Part shown: positions 17,008 through 25,885 of the stretch, piece after piece
Numbering within the stretch: position 1 is the stretch's first letter
Layout of the letters: each line of letters opens with the position of its first letter
Assembly (NCBI GenBank): GCA_018712345.1
Contig: DVHG01000017.1
Location: 1-64,000 of the forward strand
Direction of reading: 5' to 3'
DNA length: 64,000 nucleotides
From: Candidatus Onthovicinus excrementipullorum
GTDB taxonomy: Bacteria > Bacillota > Clostridia > Oscillospirales > Acutalibacteraceae
Program-made: the position numbers and the translations under genes
The notes under the pieces: model-generated
The model's input: the letters and a program-made list of their open reading frames with translations, nothing else
Told to the model about the DNA's origin: nothing
Database searches by the model: none

Positions 17008-20000
17008 TCAGTTGTTCTTTATCGTGTGGAGATCGATAACGTCGGTATCATTGAGCACGCGGTTCTGCTTCAGGCAGCGGACGAGTGCGTTGGCCGTATC
17101 CAGTGAGGTAAATGTCGGAATCTGGCGCTCTACGGCGCGGCGGCGGATCTTGACATCGTCAATCAGGGAGCTGCGCCCTTTGGCGGAGGTGGAAATAACA
17201 TAGACAATCTTATTGCCGGAGAGCAGGTCGAGCGTGTTTGGGCTGCCCTCATGGATCTTGCGCACGGCGCTCGCTGGAACAAAGTTGCTGTTGAGCATAC
17301 GCGCGGTCCCGGCCGTGGCGTAGATATCAAAGCCCAGCTGGGCAAAAGCATCCGCCAGCCTGACTGCCTCCTGCTTATCGTTATCCCGGACGCTGATGAA
17401 TACTCCGCCGGAGTGACGGATGCGCATTCCCGATGCGGCGAGTCCCTTGAGCAGGGCATCCTCAAAGTTATCCGCGATGCCGAGCGCCTCACCCGTCGAT
17501 TTCATCTCAAGGCCGAGCTGTGTATCAAGCCCCTCCACCCGGTCAAAGCTGAATACAGGTACGCGCACGCCATACAGACCGGCTCCACCGAAAATTCCCG
17601 TACCATAATTCATGTTAGCCAATTTTTTGCCCAACATGCACTGCACGGCAATATCAACTACAGGCAGGCCGGTCACCCGGGTAATAAAAGGCACATTGCG
17701 CCAGTTGTTCACACTCGCCCGGGTCAGGTAGAGCTTGCTGTCATAACAGACAAAGCGGACGTTAATCATTCCCTTAACACCAAGGGCGAGGGCGAGTTTA
17801 CGCGCAAGCTCATAAGCCTGCAACCGTATGGTATCAGAGAGCGCTACCGCGGGATAGACGCTGATCGAATCACCGGAGTGGATACCGGCGCGCTCAATCT
17901 GCTCCGTAATTCCCGGCACCAAGCAGTCGGTTCCGTCACAGAGGACGTCCATATCAAGGCCGGAACCGATATAGTACCCGCGTACGGGCAGGACCTCCTC
18001 CCCGGATCGCTCCAGAAGGAGATCAAAATTTTCACGGATCTCCTCGCTTCTGTATGCCAGGACGGAGTCCCCACCGCCCTGAATAAATACCGGATAACCA
18101 ATCTCACGCGCGGCGTCCTCTGCCTCCTGTGCGGATTTTACCCAGACAACGGGCGCATGCGGAATATCCAGCGTATCAAGATAGGCGTAAAAGCGCTCTA
18201 AATCCTTGGTTTTTGCGAAAACGGCATCGTCCGCGCCGAGGATTTTCACCCCGCCGCGCCGCAGCGTCTCGCAGACGGAATAGCCGTTTTTGCCGCCGAA
18301 CTGAACGATAGCCTTTTTGGGCCGGACAGCAGTAATAATATCGGAAATATCATCCGGTGTGACCGGAGAGACAAAGAGCAGGTCACTGCCGCGCGGATCG
18401 GTGGAAACCGCTCCGGAGTTGTTGTTGATAACAGCGGTTTTCAGACCGGAGCGGCGCAGGCTGTGGATACATTCCGCCGTACAGCAGTCAAGCTCGGCAC
18501 CGCTTCCCACCGTAACCGCTCCAGCGCCGATCACGAGTACACAGTCTGACTCCTCCGCCTCATTCTGCTCATCCGCAGTACTGTAATAGTAGTGGGAGTC
18601 CGTATCAAACTCTGCGGCACAGGTATCCACCGTTTTAAAGGAATTTGATGGAATCTCACACGAAGAACCAGTCAATTCCTCAATCCCCCGGCGTGTATAT
18701 CCCGCCATTCGCGCCGCTTCAATCTCCTCCAGGGACGGATGATTCGCCAGCGCCTTTGCAATGGAGGCGATATTTTTCATTTTCACCAGAAACCACTCAT
18801 CAATCATCGTGATTTCATGGATAGCGGCCATCGGAATATCGCGTGAAAGAGCCTCAAGCACCGCGAAGATGCGCTCATCATCCGAGGCCTTAATTGCCTC
18901 GATGAGTTCCTCGTTCTCCATGGCTTTGAATTTGGGAACCGCAGGGACAAGGAGAGACGCATCCACGGAGCGCAGCGCCTTCATAAAAGCGGACTCAAAA
19001 TCGGTCCCAATCGCCATGGCCTCCCCAGTCGCCTTCATAGCGGTCCCAAGCTTATCGGCACCGGATTTGAACTTGCCAAAGGACCATTTGGGCATTTTAA
19101 CCGCGCAGTAATCGACCGCGGGCTCACTGATCGCGACGGAAAAATCCGTAAAGCCTGTTTTGATCTGATCCAGAGAACGTCCGAGAATCAGGTGAGCTGA
19201 CACAAATGGGACCGGGTAACCGGTTACCTTGGAAGCCAGCGCGCTGGCGCGGCGGAAGCACGGATCGGCCTCCAAGACAGCGTATTCCCCGCCGTCCGGG
19301 CGCAGCGCGAAGCGAACATTACACACGCCGGTGACGCGCAGATGGCCCGCCAAATTGGCCGCGGATGCCCGCAGGGAAACGGCTTCCTGATCGGAGAGCG
19401 TTTGTGCCGGGGAGACGATGATGCTGTCGCCCGCATTGATCCCCACGGGATCGACATTCTCCATGCTGCATACGCTCATGGTGTTCCCGGCGCAGTCACG
19501 CATGACGACGTATTCAATCTCCTTCCAGCCGGAGATGCACTTCTCCACAAGAATTTGATGGATCAGTGAGATGTCCAGCGCCTCCTCAGCAAGCTCAAGA
19601 AGCTGACTGCGGTTATAACAGACTTTTTTATCATGGCCGCCGAGTGTATACGCCGGGCTGACCATGACAGGATATCCGATATCCTCAGCAAAATCGGCAG
19701 CAGCCTCCGCATTGGTGACAACCGAGGATTTGACCCCCGGCTCACCGATCTCCGCCAGCACATCTGCAAAAGCCTGTCGGTCCTTGACGGAGTGGATCAT
19801 CTTTGCGTCTGTCCCCAATACACAGACCCCATTGTCATCCAGGAATCCGCTGCGCATCAGACTGAGTGTAATATCAAGCGCCATATCCCCGCCAAATACT
19901 GGAATGATTGCGGATGGCCGCTCCTTACGGATGATCTTTTTGATCCGCTCCGATTCCAGCGGTTCAATATAGACGATATCGGCAAGATCCGGCTCCGTCA

Positions 20001-20154
20001 TTACGGATGATGGGCTGGAGTTGACTAAAATTGTCTCCACACCCGCTTCTTTAAATGCCTTGAGTGCCTGAACGCAGGCAAAATCATACTCGGTCGAGCG
20101 CCCTACGATGACGGGCCCAGGCCCAAGGATCAAAATTTTTCCGACATTAGCCAT
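17008..20154 (-). CDS. carB: Carbamoyl-phosphate synthase large-subunit homologue with degenerate ATP sites
   Basis: A 1048-residue, uninterrupted CarB homologue with both ATP-grasp halves, the central oligomerisation region (DTCAAEF about 510-516) and the C-terminal MGS-like allosteric domain (about 915-1048). Against E. coli CarB, key residues are changed in both halves. First half: Arg169 to Ser166, the SGGG loop to HDKK (174-177), His243 to Asn240, Gln285 to Arg281, Asn301 to Asp297, Arg303 to Cys299; Glu299 is kept as Glu295. Second half: the glycine-rich loop around Arg715 is shortened near residues 690-700, Gln829 to Arg800, Glu841 to Arg812, Asn843 to Ser814, Arg845 to Asn816. It is thus unlikely to make carbamoyl phosphate as CarB does (inference). 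It overlaps carA by 8 nt and precedes pyrK. Confidence 0.88.
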   Translation of the reverse strand: MANVGKILILGPGPVIVGRSTEYDFACVQALKAFKEAGVETILVNSSPSSVMTEPDLADIVYIEPLESERIKKIIRKERPSAIIPVFGGDMALDITLSLMRSGFLDDNGVCVLGTDAKMIHSVKDRQAFADVLAEIGEPGVKSSVVTNAEAAADFAEDIGYPVMVSPAYTLGGHDKKVCYNRSQLLELAEEALDISLIHQILVEKCISGWKEIEYVVMRDCAGNTMSVCSMENVDPVGINAGDSIIVSPAQTLSDQEAVSLRASAANLAGHLRVTGVCNVRFALRPDGGEYAVLEADPCFRRASALASKVTGYPVPFVSAHLILGRSLDQIKTGFTDFSVAISEPAVDYCAVKMPKWSFGKFKSGADKLGTAMKATGEAMAIGTDFESAFMKALRSVDASLLVPAVPKFKAMENEELIEAIKASDDERIFAVLEALSRDIPMAAIHEITMIDEWFLVKMKNIASIAKALANHPSLEEIEAARMAGYTRRGIEELTGSSCEIPSNSFKTVDTCAAEFDTDSHYYYSTADEQNEAEESDCVLVIGAGAVTVGSGAELDCCTAECIHSLRRSGLKTAVINNNSGAVSTDPRGSDLLFVSPVTPDDISDIITAVRPKKAIVQFGGKNGYSVCETLRRGGVKILGADDAVFAKTKDLERFYAYLDTLDIPHAPVVWVKSAQEAEDAAREIGYPVFIQGGGDSVLAYRSEEIRENFDLLLERSGEEVLPVRGYYIGSGLDMDVLCDGTDCLVPGITEQIERAGIHSGDSISVYPAVALSDTIRLQAYELARKLALALGVKGMINVRFVCYDSKLYLTRASVNNWRNVPFITRVTGLPVVDIAVQCMLGKKLANMNYGTGIFGGAGLYGVRVPVFSFDRVEGLDTQLGLEMKSTGEALGIADNFEDALLKGLAASGMRIRHSGGVFISVRDNDKQEAVRLADAFAQLGFDIYATAGTARMLNSNFVPASAVRKIHEGSPNTLDLLSGNKIVYVISTSAKGRSSLIDDVKIRRRAVERQIPTFTSLDTANALVRCLKQNRVLNDTDVIDLHTIKNN

Positions 20155-21250
20155 GCTGATGCCCCTCCCTTATCCGATCAATAAACGCGTCATAAAGATA
20201 TGACGTTCCGGTGTGCTCCGGACTGTCCACAGGGGTAAACTGGTATGTCTCACCTGGGAATTTCAAATAACGGATTGCCTCTACAGTGCCGTCATTGACA
20301 TTGAACATCGATACTTCTGCCGCCGCGGGGTCCACACTGTCCGCCTGCACACAGTAACCGTGATTCTGCGTTGTTACAAGCAGCCGCCCGTCGGAGAGCC
20401 GGCGCACCGGCTGGTTTGAGCCACGGTGACCAAGCGCCATCTTCACAACACTACCGCCGATTGCCAGTGCAGCCATCTGATGGCCAAGCCCGATGCCGAT
20501 AAAGGGCAGTCCGAGTGCCAGAATCCCGCGCATCTTCTCAATCAGGCCGCTCTCGTCATCGGGATCACCCGGACCGTCGGAAAAGACAACGGCATCCACG
20601 CCGGCTGCCTTTACATCCTGAGCATCCGCGCCGGCGGGCAGCAGGTGCACGGTGCAATTGCGCCGGTGCAGCGCGTCAAGAAGGGAGCGCGGCGTGCCAT
20701 AGTCAATCACGGCCACACGAAATTCTTCGCGCTCGGCAGCCAGCACTTCCGGCTCCTTCACCGTGACCGCCGCCACCGCACCACGAATGGAATATTCACT
20801 GATCCGCTTGAGCAATTCTTCCTTCCCTTCCAGGGAGTCCGTAATGGCGCCTTTGACATATCCCCTGCCGCGCAGGCAGCGGGTGAGCGCCCGCGTATCG
20901 ATCCCACAGAGACCAACAATTCCCAGGCGCCGCAGATAATTATCGAGGGTTTCGCCGCGTGCATCAGACGGCGTGTCACACCACTCCCGGACGATATATC
21001 CGTTTGCGGCAATATGACCAGCGCCCTCGACGCCACGGTTGCCGACGAGTGGATAAGTCTGCGCCACAATTTGGCCGTAATAGGTTGGATCGCTCAAAAC
21101 CTCTTCATAGGAAGCGGTACAGGTGTTGAACACGACTTCACCAATCGCTGTACCACGCTCACCAACGGAATATCCGCTGAAAACCGTACCGTCCTCCAGG
21201 ACGAGGAAAGCCTTCTCCCTCTTGCCGGAAATCATTATTGAATCCCCCAT
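20147..21250 (-). CDS. carA: Carbamoyl-phosphate synthase small-subunit homologue without the glutaminase triad
   Basis: A 367-residue CarA homologue with the N-terminal CPSase small-chain domain (to about 150) and a class I glutamine amidotransferase domain. The nucleophile elbow reads GIGLGHQ, so the catalytic Cys is Gly254; the codon is GGG. The His and Glu of HPE are Thr339 and Val341 (FTPVDSP). All three glutaminase residues are therefore missing, while the fold, GPGDP motif (226-230) and QNHGY (295-299) are kept. It could at most serve an ammonia-fed enzyme, yet its partner CarB is also degenerate. The start is either the ATG directly after the pyrF stop or an ATG five codons later with a better GGGGGA site. 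Confidence 0.88.
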   Translation of the reverse strand: MGDSIMISGKREKAFLVLEDGTVFSGYSVGERGTAIGEVVFNTCTASYEEVLSDPTYYGQIVAQTYPLVGNRGVEGAGHIAANGYIVREWCDTPSDARGETLDNYLRRLGIVGLCGIDTRALTRCLRGRGYVKGAITDSLEGKEELLKRISEYSIRGAVAAVTVKEPEVLAAEREEFRVAVIDYGTPRSLLDALHRRNCTVHLLPAGADAQDVKAAGVDAVVFSDGPGDPDDESGLIEKMRGILALGLPFIGIGLGHQMAALAIGGSVVKMALGHRGSNQPVRRLSDGRLLVTTQNHGYCVQADSVDPAAAEVSMFNVNDGTVEAIRYLKFPGETYQFTPVDSPEHTGTSYLYDAFIDRIREGHQHG

Positions 21251-22180
21251 TCATCGATTGTTCTGGACTGCACCGTTGATATCGTCACGCATACGGATTA
21301 CCTCACGGCGCGCCGCCTGCGCATATTCCTTCTCATCACAGTTTTCTTTTTTATAAGCGCACATGACCGCACGGGAGGAATTGACAATCGCGCCGATCCC
21401 GTTCTGATCAAACGCACCGACAAGCCCCTGTGCACCGCCCCCCTGCGCGCCATAGCCCGGCACCAGAAAGAATGTGTGGGGCAGGCGGAGACGCAGCTCA
21501 GCGAGCTGTTCCGGATAAGTCGCCCCTACGACGGCGCCCACGCCGCTGTAACCAAATTTACCCACGGAATCGGCACCCCAGCGCTCGCACATATCCCCCA
21601 TTGCGGCATAGACCGCGGTGCCATCCTCCAGATGGCGGTCCTGAAGCTCTCCGGAGGAGGGATTAGAGGTCTTGACGAGGGCAAAAATCGCCTTGCCGTT
21701 ATTCTGAATCAGTGAAGTCAGCGGTGCAATGCCGTCCGTCCCCAAATAGGCGTTGACCGTCAGGGCATCGGAGGCAAAAGCAGAGGCAGGGTCCCCAAAC
21801 AGATCCGTTTTTCCCAGATGACCGGCGGCATACGCCTCCATCGTGGAGCCGATATCATTCCGCTTGCCGTCCGTAATAACGTACATCCCCTTTTCATGGG
21901 CATAGGCAATGGTCTCATGCAGGGCGCGCACTCCCTCCCAGGAGTACATCTCATAATAGGCGCACTGCGGCTTGACAGCCGGGACGATATCACAGATCGC
22001 ATCAATCAGCTCTTTATTAAAGGTGAGAATAGCGTCCGCAGCAGCGGCGAAGGTACGGCCATACCGCTCAACAGAGGCCTGCTTGATAAATTCCGGTATA
22101 TATTCAAGCTTTGGGTCAAGCCCTGCTACGCTCGGATTGTTTTTTTCCCTGATCTTCTCAATCAGCAAATCCATTGACAT
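21251..22180 (-). CDS. pyrF: Orotidine 5'-phosphate decarboxylase PyrF (type 2)
   Basis: A 309-residue OMP decarboxylase of the longer type-2 subfamily, which makes UMP. The catalytic motif DGKRNDIGSTM is present (Lys and two Asp), with the subfamily N-terminus GLDPKLEYIPE. The C-terminal phosphate loop is VPGYGAQGGGAQG. The ATG at 22180 is chosen since AGGAGG lies 9 nt upstream; an earlier ATG in the open frame has none. It starts 1 nt after the pyrC stop and ends directly before carA. Confidence 0.95.
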   Translation of the reverse strand: MSMDLLIEKIREKNNPSVAGLDPKLEYIPEFIKQASVERYGRTFAAAADAILTFNKELIDAICDIVPAVKPQCAYYEMYSWEGVRALHETIAYAHEKGMYVITDGKRNDIGSTMEAYAAGHLGKTDLFGDPASAFASDALTVNAYLGTDGIAPLTSLIQNNGKAIFALVKTSNPSSGELQDRHLEDGTAVYAAMGDMCERWGADSVGKFGYSGVGAVVGATYPEQLAELRLRLPHTFFLVPGYGAQGGGAQGLVGAFDQNGIGAIVNSSRAVMCAYKKENCDEKEYAQAARREVIRMRDDINGAVQNNR

Positions 22181-22181
22181 T

Positions 22182-23468
22182 TTATGATTCCTCCTGATCC
22201 TCAAAAACAATTTCGCCGTTTAAGAATGTATATCGCACCTTTCCGCACAGATCCATCCCGTGGAACGGGGTGTTTTTCGATTTCCCATGCAGTTTCTCGC
22301 GGTCCACAGTAAAGTGGACGCGCGGATCGTAGATTACCAGGTCGGCAGGGCATCCGCGTTTGACCTCCCCCGGGGTGTGGCGCAGGATCCGTGCCGGATT
22401 TGCAGACATCAGTGCGATCAGACGCGGCAGGGAGAGAATTCCCTTGTTAACCAGAAATGTGATCCCGGCGGCAAGTGAGAGCTCCATGCCGACCACGCCG
22501 TTGGGCGCCGTGAAAAAATTGGCCTTCTCCTCCGGGCTGTGCGGCGCATGATCCGTAGCAATGGCATCAATCACGCCGGTTCGCAGCGCGTCACGCACGG
22601 CGAGGACGTCCTCCTGCGTGCGCAGTGGCGGATTCATCCTGAAATCTGCGTTACGTGCCAGCAGCTCGCGCTCATCAAAGGCAAAATAATGCGGGCAGGT
22701 CTCCGCCGTCACCTTCACGCCGTCCCGCTTAGCGTTGGCGATCATTTCAATACTGCTCCGGGTGCTCACATGGCAGATGTGGACCGGGCGCCTGAGCGAA
22801 CGGGCCAGCGCAAGCTCGCGCGCCGTTCCGACATCCTCTGCAGCTGCCGGAATCCCCTTGACATTCAGCTGGCGGGAGACCTCGCCCTCGTTAATAATCC
22901 CGCCCGTGGAGAGAGAGCGGTCCTCACAGTGGGCAAAGACGGGCACACCAAGGCGATGGCACTCCACCATAGCCTGCGCCATGAGGGCGGCCGTGCGCAC
23001 CGGGACACCGTCATCGGAAAAAGCGGCCGCGCCGCTGCGGACAAGGCGCTCAAAATCTACGGTGCGTTCGCCCTTCTCCCCCACTGTAATAGCCGCAATC
23101 GGGAAGACGCGTGCCTTTGCGTGGGAGGCCTTCTCCAGAATATATTCCAGCGTTTTGACATTATCACACACGGGATCGGTATTCGGCATGGCGGCAAAAC
23201 CTGTCACGCCACCCGCCGCTGCGGCCTCAGCTGCGGACAGAAGATCCTCCTTGTACGTATATCCCGGATCGCGCGTATGCACATGCAGATCAATCAGCCC
23301 GGGAGAAACGCAGGCCCCGGCGGCATCGATGACGCGGTCCCCGGCCCCTTCATCAATCCACGGGGCCACATCCGCAATGGTCCAGCCGTCGATCAGGATA
23401 TCTGACATGAATTCGTCCTCATTCGGATTCACGACCCTTGCATTCTTGATCAAAATCCTGCCGTCCAT
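22182..23468 (-). CDS. pyrC: Dihydroorotase PyrC (type I, multifunctional-complex type)
   Basis: A 428-residue class I dihydroorotase, the third step of UMP synthesis. The zinc motif DLHVHTRDPG, the Lys-bearing KEDLLSAAEAA segment (in this class the bridging residue may be Asp instead), and IATDHAPHS with the catalytic Asp are seen. The ATG at 23468 has AGGAGG upstream; the open frame continues into non-homologous sequence. It is the first gene of pyrC-pyrF-carA-carB-pyrK-pyrD-ruvX. An aspartate carbamoyltransferase (pyrB) is not encoded in this cluster. Confidence 0.95.
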   Translation of the reverse strand: MDGRILIKNARVVNPNEDEFMSDILIDGWTIADVAPWIDEGAGDRVIDAAGACVSPGLIDLHVHTRDPGYTYKEDLLSAAEAAAAGGVTGFAAMPNTDPVCDNVKTLEYILEKASHAKARVFPIAAITVGEKGERTVDFERLVRSGAAAFSDDGVPVRTAALMAQAMVECHRLGVPVFAHCEDRSLSTGGIINEGEVSRQLNVKGIPAAAEDVGTARELALARSLRRPVHICHVSTRSSIEMIANAKRDGVKVTAETCPHYFAFDERELLARNADFRMNPPLRTQEDVLAVRDALRTGVIDAIATDHAPHSPEEKANFFTAPNGVVGMELSLAAGITFLVNKGILSLPRLIALMSANPARILRHTPGEVKRGCPADLVIYDPRVHFTVDREKLHGKSKNTPFHGMDLCGKVRYTFLNGEIVFEDQEES

Positions 23469-23501
23469 TACAAAGCTCCTCCTGTCTGTTAAAAGGCAGA
23501 A

Positions 23502-23534
23502 TCGCAAAAGGCGTGCAAAACGCGCCTTTTGCGA
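23502..23534 (-). terminator. Hairpin between the PBP gene and pyrC
   Basis: A perfect 12-bp stem (23502-23513 with 23523-23534) lies 9 nt after the PBP stop and 34 nt before pyrC. It is followed on the minus strand by a weak T-rich stretch. It may end the PBP transcript or act as an attenuator for the pyr operon; no other pyr promoter was found. Confidence 0.55.
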
Positions 23535-23542
23535 CCAATTTG

Positions 23543-25705
23543 CTACTGCTGCGCCGTCTGCGGCTCTGTCTGAGCTTCGGTCTGCTGTTCGGCCTGTGTC
23601 TGCGGATTGCCGCACTGGTCACACACCTGCGGCTCTTTCCCCTTTACATACCAGCCATTTTGCTTACTGGTGCACTTATCCGAGGCGAGCATGCCGGTCA
23701 CCGTACAGTATTCCTTCATCTCCGACTCATTTGATTTGGTAAAGGTCTTGGCCTCCTTGCCCTCGTGAATCCCATCCATAACAGCCTTGAAGATTCGGTT
23801 GGGCGACGAGGTACTGCCCAAATTGGCGGGCATATCATAGCCATACCAGACTGCGGCAACATAATACGGTGTTCCGCCGCAGAACCAGCGGTCCTTGTTA
23901 TCATTTGTGGTACCGGTCTTGGCAAAGGTCTGGAAGCCGCTAACTGCATAGCCGCCGCCTGTACCGCCGTTGACGACGGTCTGAAGCATCTCGTTCATCA
24001 CGTCCGCCGTTCCGGCGCTGATCGCGCGGTGGGATTGCGTGTGCGTCTCCAGATAGACCTCCTCCCCGGAACGGTCCGTTACCCGATAATAGCAATACGG
24101 CTCATAGTATTCGCCGCCGTTGCCAAACGGCGCGAAGGCCGCAGCCATGTCCAGCGGGCTGACGCCGTACAGGGTGGAGCCCATAGCCAGCGGGGACCAG
24201 TCCTTATCCTCCGGATAGAGCGGCAGGCCGAAATTCTCCGTAGCATACTCATATGCGGTATCCAGCCCGACCGTATCCAGTACGCGGCCGGCGATCATGT
24301 TAATGGAACGCTGGAGACCATACTGAACCGTCATATTGGTCTTTGAATATCCGCCGCCGGCGTTCTGCTCCGGCCAGAGATTGCCGTATTTGTAAATCGG
24401 TGAATCATTGAAAATGGAAGACCAGTAGATTTTACCGGTATCAATCCCGGGGCTGTAAACGGCAAGCGGTTTGATCGCCGAACCCATCTGGCGCTGCAGC
24501 GAGGTCGCGCGGTTATTACCACGGTTGATCGTCTTTTCCCCGGCGCCGCCGACAAGGCCCATGATCCGGCCGGCATAGTCCATCACCACCATGGAGGCCT
24601 GCGTATCATCATGGCCCATCCCGGTGCGGGAGGTAAAGACCTCCTCCATTTTCGCCTGTATGTCGACATCCATGGCGGTATAAATTTTCAGACCGCCATA
24701 GTAGATCATCTCAAGCGCCTGACTCTCCGAGTAGCCGAGTTGCTGATTCAAATCATTGATGACCTGCTCAACGACATAGTCTACATAGTAACTCTGAATC
24801 TCCTGCTCAACTGTATCATTGGCCTCATCCCCGTCCGCGACGTAATCCGGCGAGTTGGTGAAGACCATCTTATAGTTGACGGCCTCCTCATACTCCTGAT
24901 CGCTCAGATAGCCCTGCTCATGCATCTTCTCCAGGCAGTCAAGCTGGCGTGTGCGGTTGTTTTCCGGGTTAATGAGCGGATCATAGTCCGTGGGGAACTG
25001 CGTGATACCAATCAGGCTGGCGCACTCCGCTGCGTTGAGCTCGGAGACATCCTTGCCGAAATACTTTTCCGCCGCCGTCTTGACGCCGTAGCAGCCCTCA
25101 CCCAAATAGAGCGTGTTCAGGTAGGCCTCAATGATTGTATTTTTATCGTAATACTTCTCCAGATTGAGTGCAGTCAGGATCTCATTGTACTTACGGGCAA
25201 ACGTCACGTTTTTATTGCCCGTTACGTTTTTAATGAGCTGCTGCGTAATGGTGGACCCGCCGGAATCGGTATTCCGAACGATTACAGAGACCGTCCGGAA
25301 CCAGTCAACGCCATGATGTTTTTCAAAGCGCTTGTCCTCCAGAGCGATGGCCGCCTTTGGGAGTGCCTCCGGCATATCTTCAAGCGAGACCCAGATGCGG
25401 TTTTCCGTCCCGTGCAGCCGGGCGATCTCAACATCCTCATTGGCAGCGTTTTTGCCGTAGACAATAGTCGTCTGGTTCTGGTTCGCCTTGTACTCGTCCA
25501 GATCGACGATCAGATCGCCGTTGATGACGGAGATCATATTGATCCCCACAAACAAGACGACCACCATCCCCGTCACGACGACCGCGGCAAGCGCACAGAG
25601 GAGAACGACCTTAATCGTCCATTTTTTAGACGCCGTCACCGCGGAACCCGATTTCTTTTTCCTGGGCCTTTCAGGCCCGCGCTTCGGCTTTAAGTCCTGT
25701 TGCAT
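23543..25705 (-). CDS. Class A penicillin-binding protein (transglycosylase/transpeptidase)
   Basis: A 720-residue bifunctional PBP. A basic tail and one membrane segment (about 30-60) precede the GT51 domain, with ALEDKRFEKHHGVD, GGSTITQQLIKN and YLNTLYLGEGCYGV. The transpeptidase domain follows: S-x-x-K at GSAIKPLA, SxN region SINMIAG, and KTGTTNDNKD. A C-terminal tail has four cysteines (YCTVTG...DKC, VCDQC) and ends in Gln/Thr-rich sequence. The ATG at 25705 has AGGAGG 7 nt upstream. It synthesises peptidoglycan at the outer membrane face of the cell membrane and is driven by a strong promoter. Confidence 0.96.
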   Translation of the reverse strand: MQQDLKPKRGPERPRKKKSGSAVTASKKWTIKVVLLCALAAVVVTGMVVVLFVGINMISVINGDLIVDLDEYKANQNQTTIVYGKNAANEDVEIARLHGTENRIWVSLEDMPEALPKAAIALEDKRFEKHHGVDWFRTVSVIVRNTDSGGSTITQQLIKNVTGNKNVTFARKYNEILTALNLEKYYDKNTIIEAYLNTLYLGEGCYGVKTAAEKYFGKDVSELNAAECASLIGITQFPTDYDPLINPENNRTRQLDCLEKMHEQGYLSDQEYEEAVNYKMVFTNSPDYVADGDEANDTVEQEIQSYYVDYVVEQVINDLNQQLGYSESQALEMIYYGGLKIYTAMDVDIQAKMEEVFTSRTGMGHDDTQASMVVMDYAGRIMGLVGGAGEKTINRGNNRATSLQRQMGSAIKPLAVYSPGIDTGKIYWSSIFNDSPIYKYGNLWPEQNAGGGYSKTNMTVQYGLQRSINMIAGRVLDTVGLDTAYEYATENFGLPLYPEDKDWSPLAMGSTLYGVSPLDMAAAFAPFGNGGEYYEPYCYYRVTDRSGEEVYLETHTQSHRAISAGTADVMNEMLQTVVNGGTGGGYAVSGFQTFAKTGTTNDNKDRWFCGGTPYYVAAVWYGYDMPANLGSTSSPNRIFKAVMDGIHEGKEAKTFTKSNESEMKEYCTVTGMLASDKCTSKQNGWYVKGKEPQVCDQCGNPQTQAEQQTEAQTEPQTAQQ

Positions 25706-25771
25706 AGAACTTCCTCCTGAAAAATGATCCATGAACTGATTATTCAGCTTATCTGCACAAATAGATACTCT

Positions 25772-25800
25772 ATTATAACATATGTGGTATATAATGGCAA
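25772..25800 (-). promoter_or_regulatory. Promoter of the PBP gene
   Basis: Minus-strand TTGCCA (plus 25795-25800) and TATAAT (25772-25777), spacer 17 bp. Confidence 0.8.
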
Positions 25801-25826
25801 GAAAATCAATTTTTATCCACAATCCG

Positions 25827-25832
25827 TATAAT
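25827..25832 (+). promoter_or_regulatory. -10 box of the BofC-C-like gene
   Basis: A TATAAT on the plus strand lies about 54 nt upstream of the small gene at 25886; no clear -35 box is seen. It is divergent from the PBP promoter. Confidence 0.4.
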
Positions 25833-25885
25833 AGACGCCGCTCCGGGAAAGCTAAATAAAAATCAGAAGCGGGGGCGGACCTCTT

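Noticed and set aside
17008..20154. Calling carB a pseudogene
   Set aside because: The frame is open over 1048 codons, with intact C-terminal domain and good ribosome coupling; substitutions rather than stops or frameshifts suggest retention.
20147..21250. Idea that the missing Cys in CarA is a sequencing error
   Set aside because: The Cys, His and Glu are all changed, the codon for Gly254 is GGG (more than one base from TGC), and the partner CarB is changed at many sites too.
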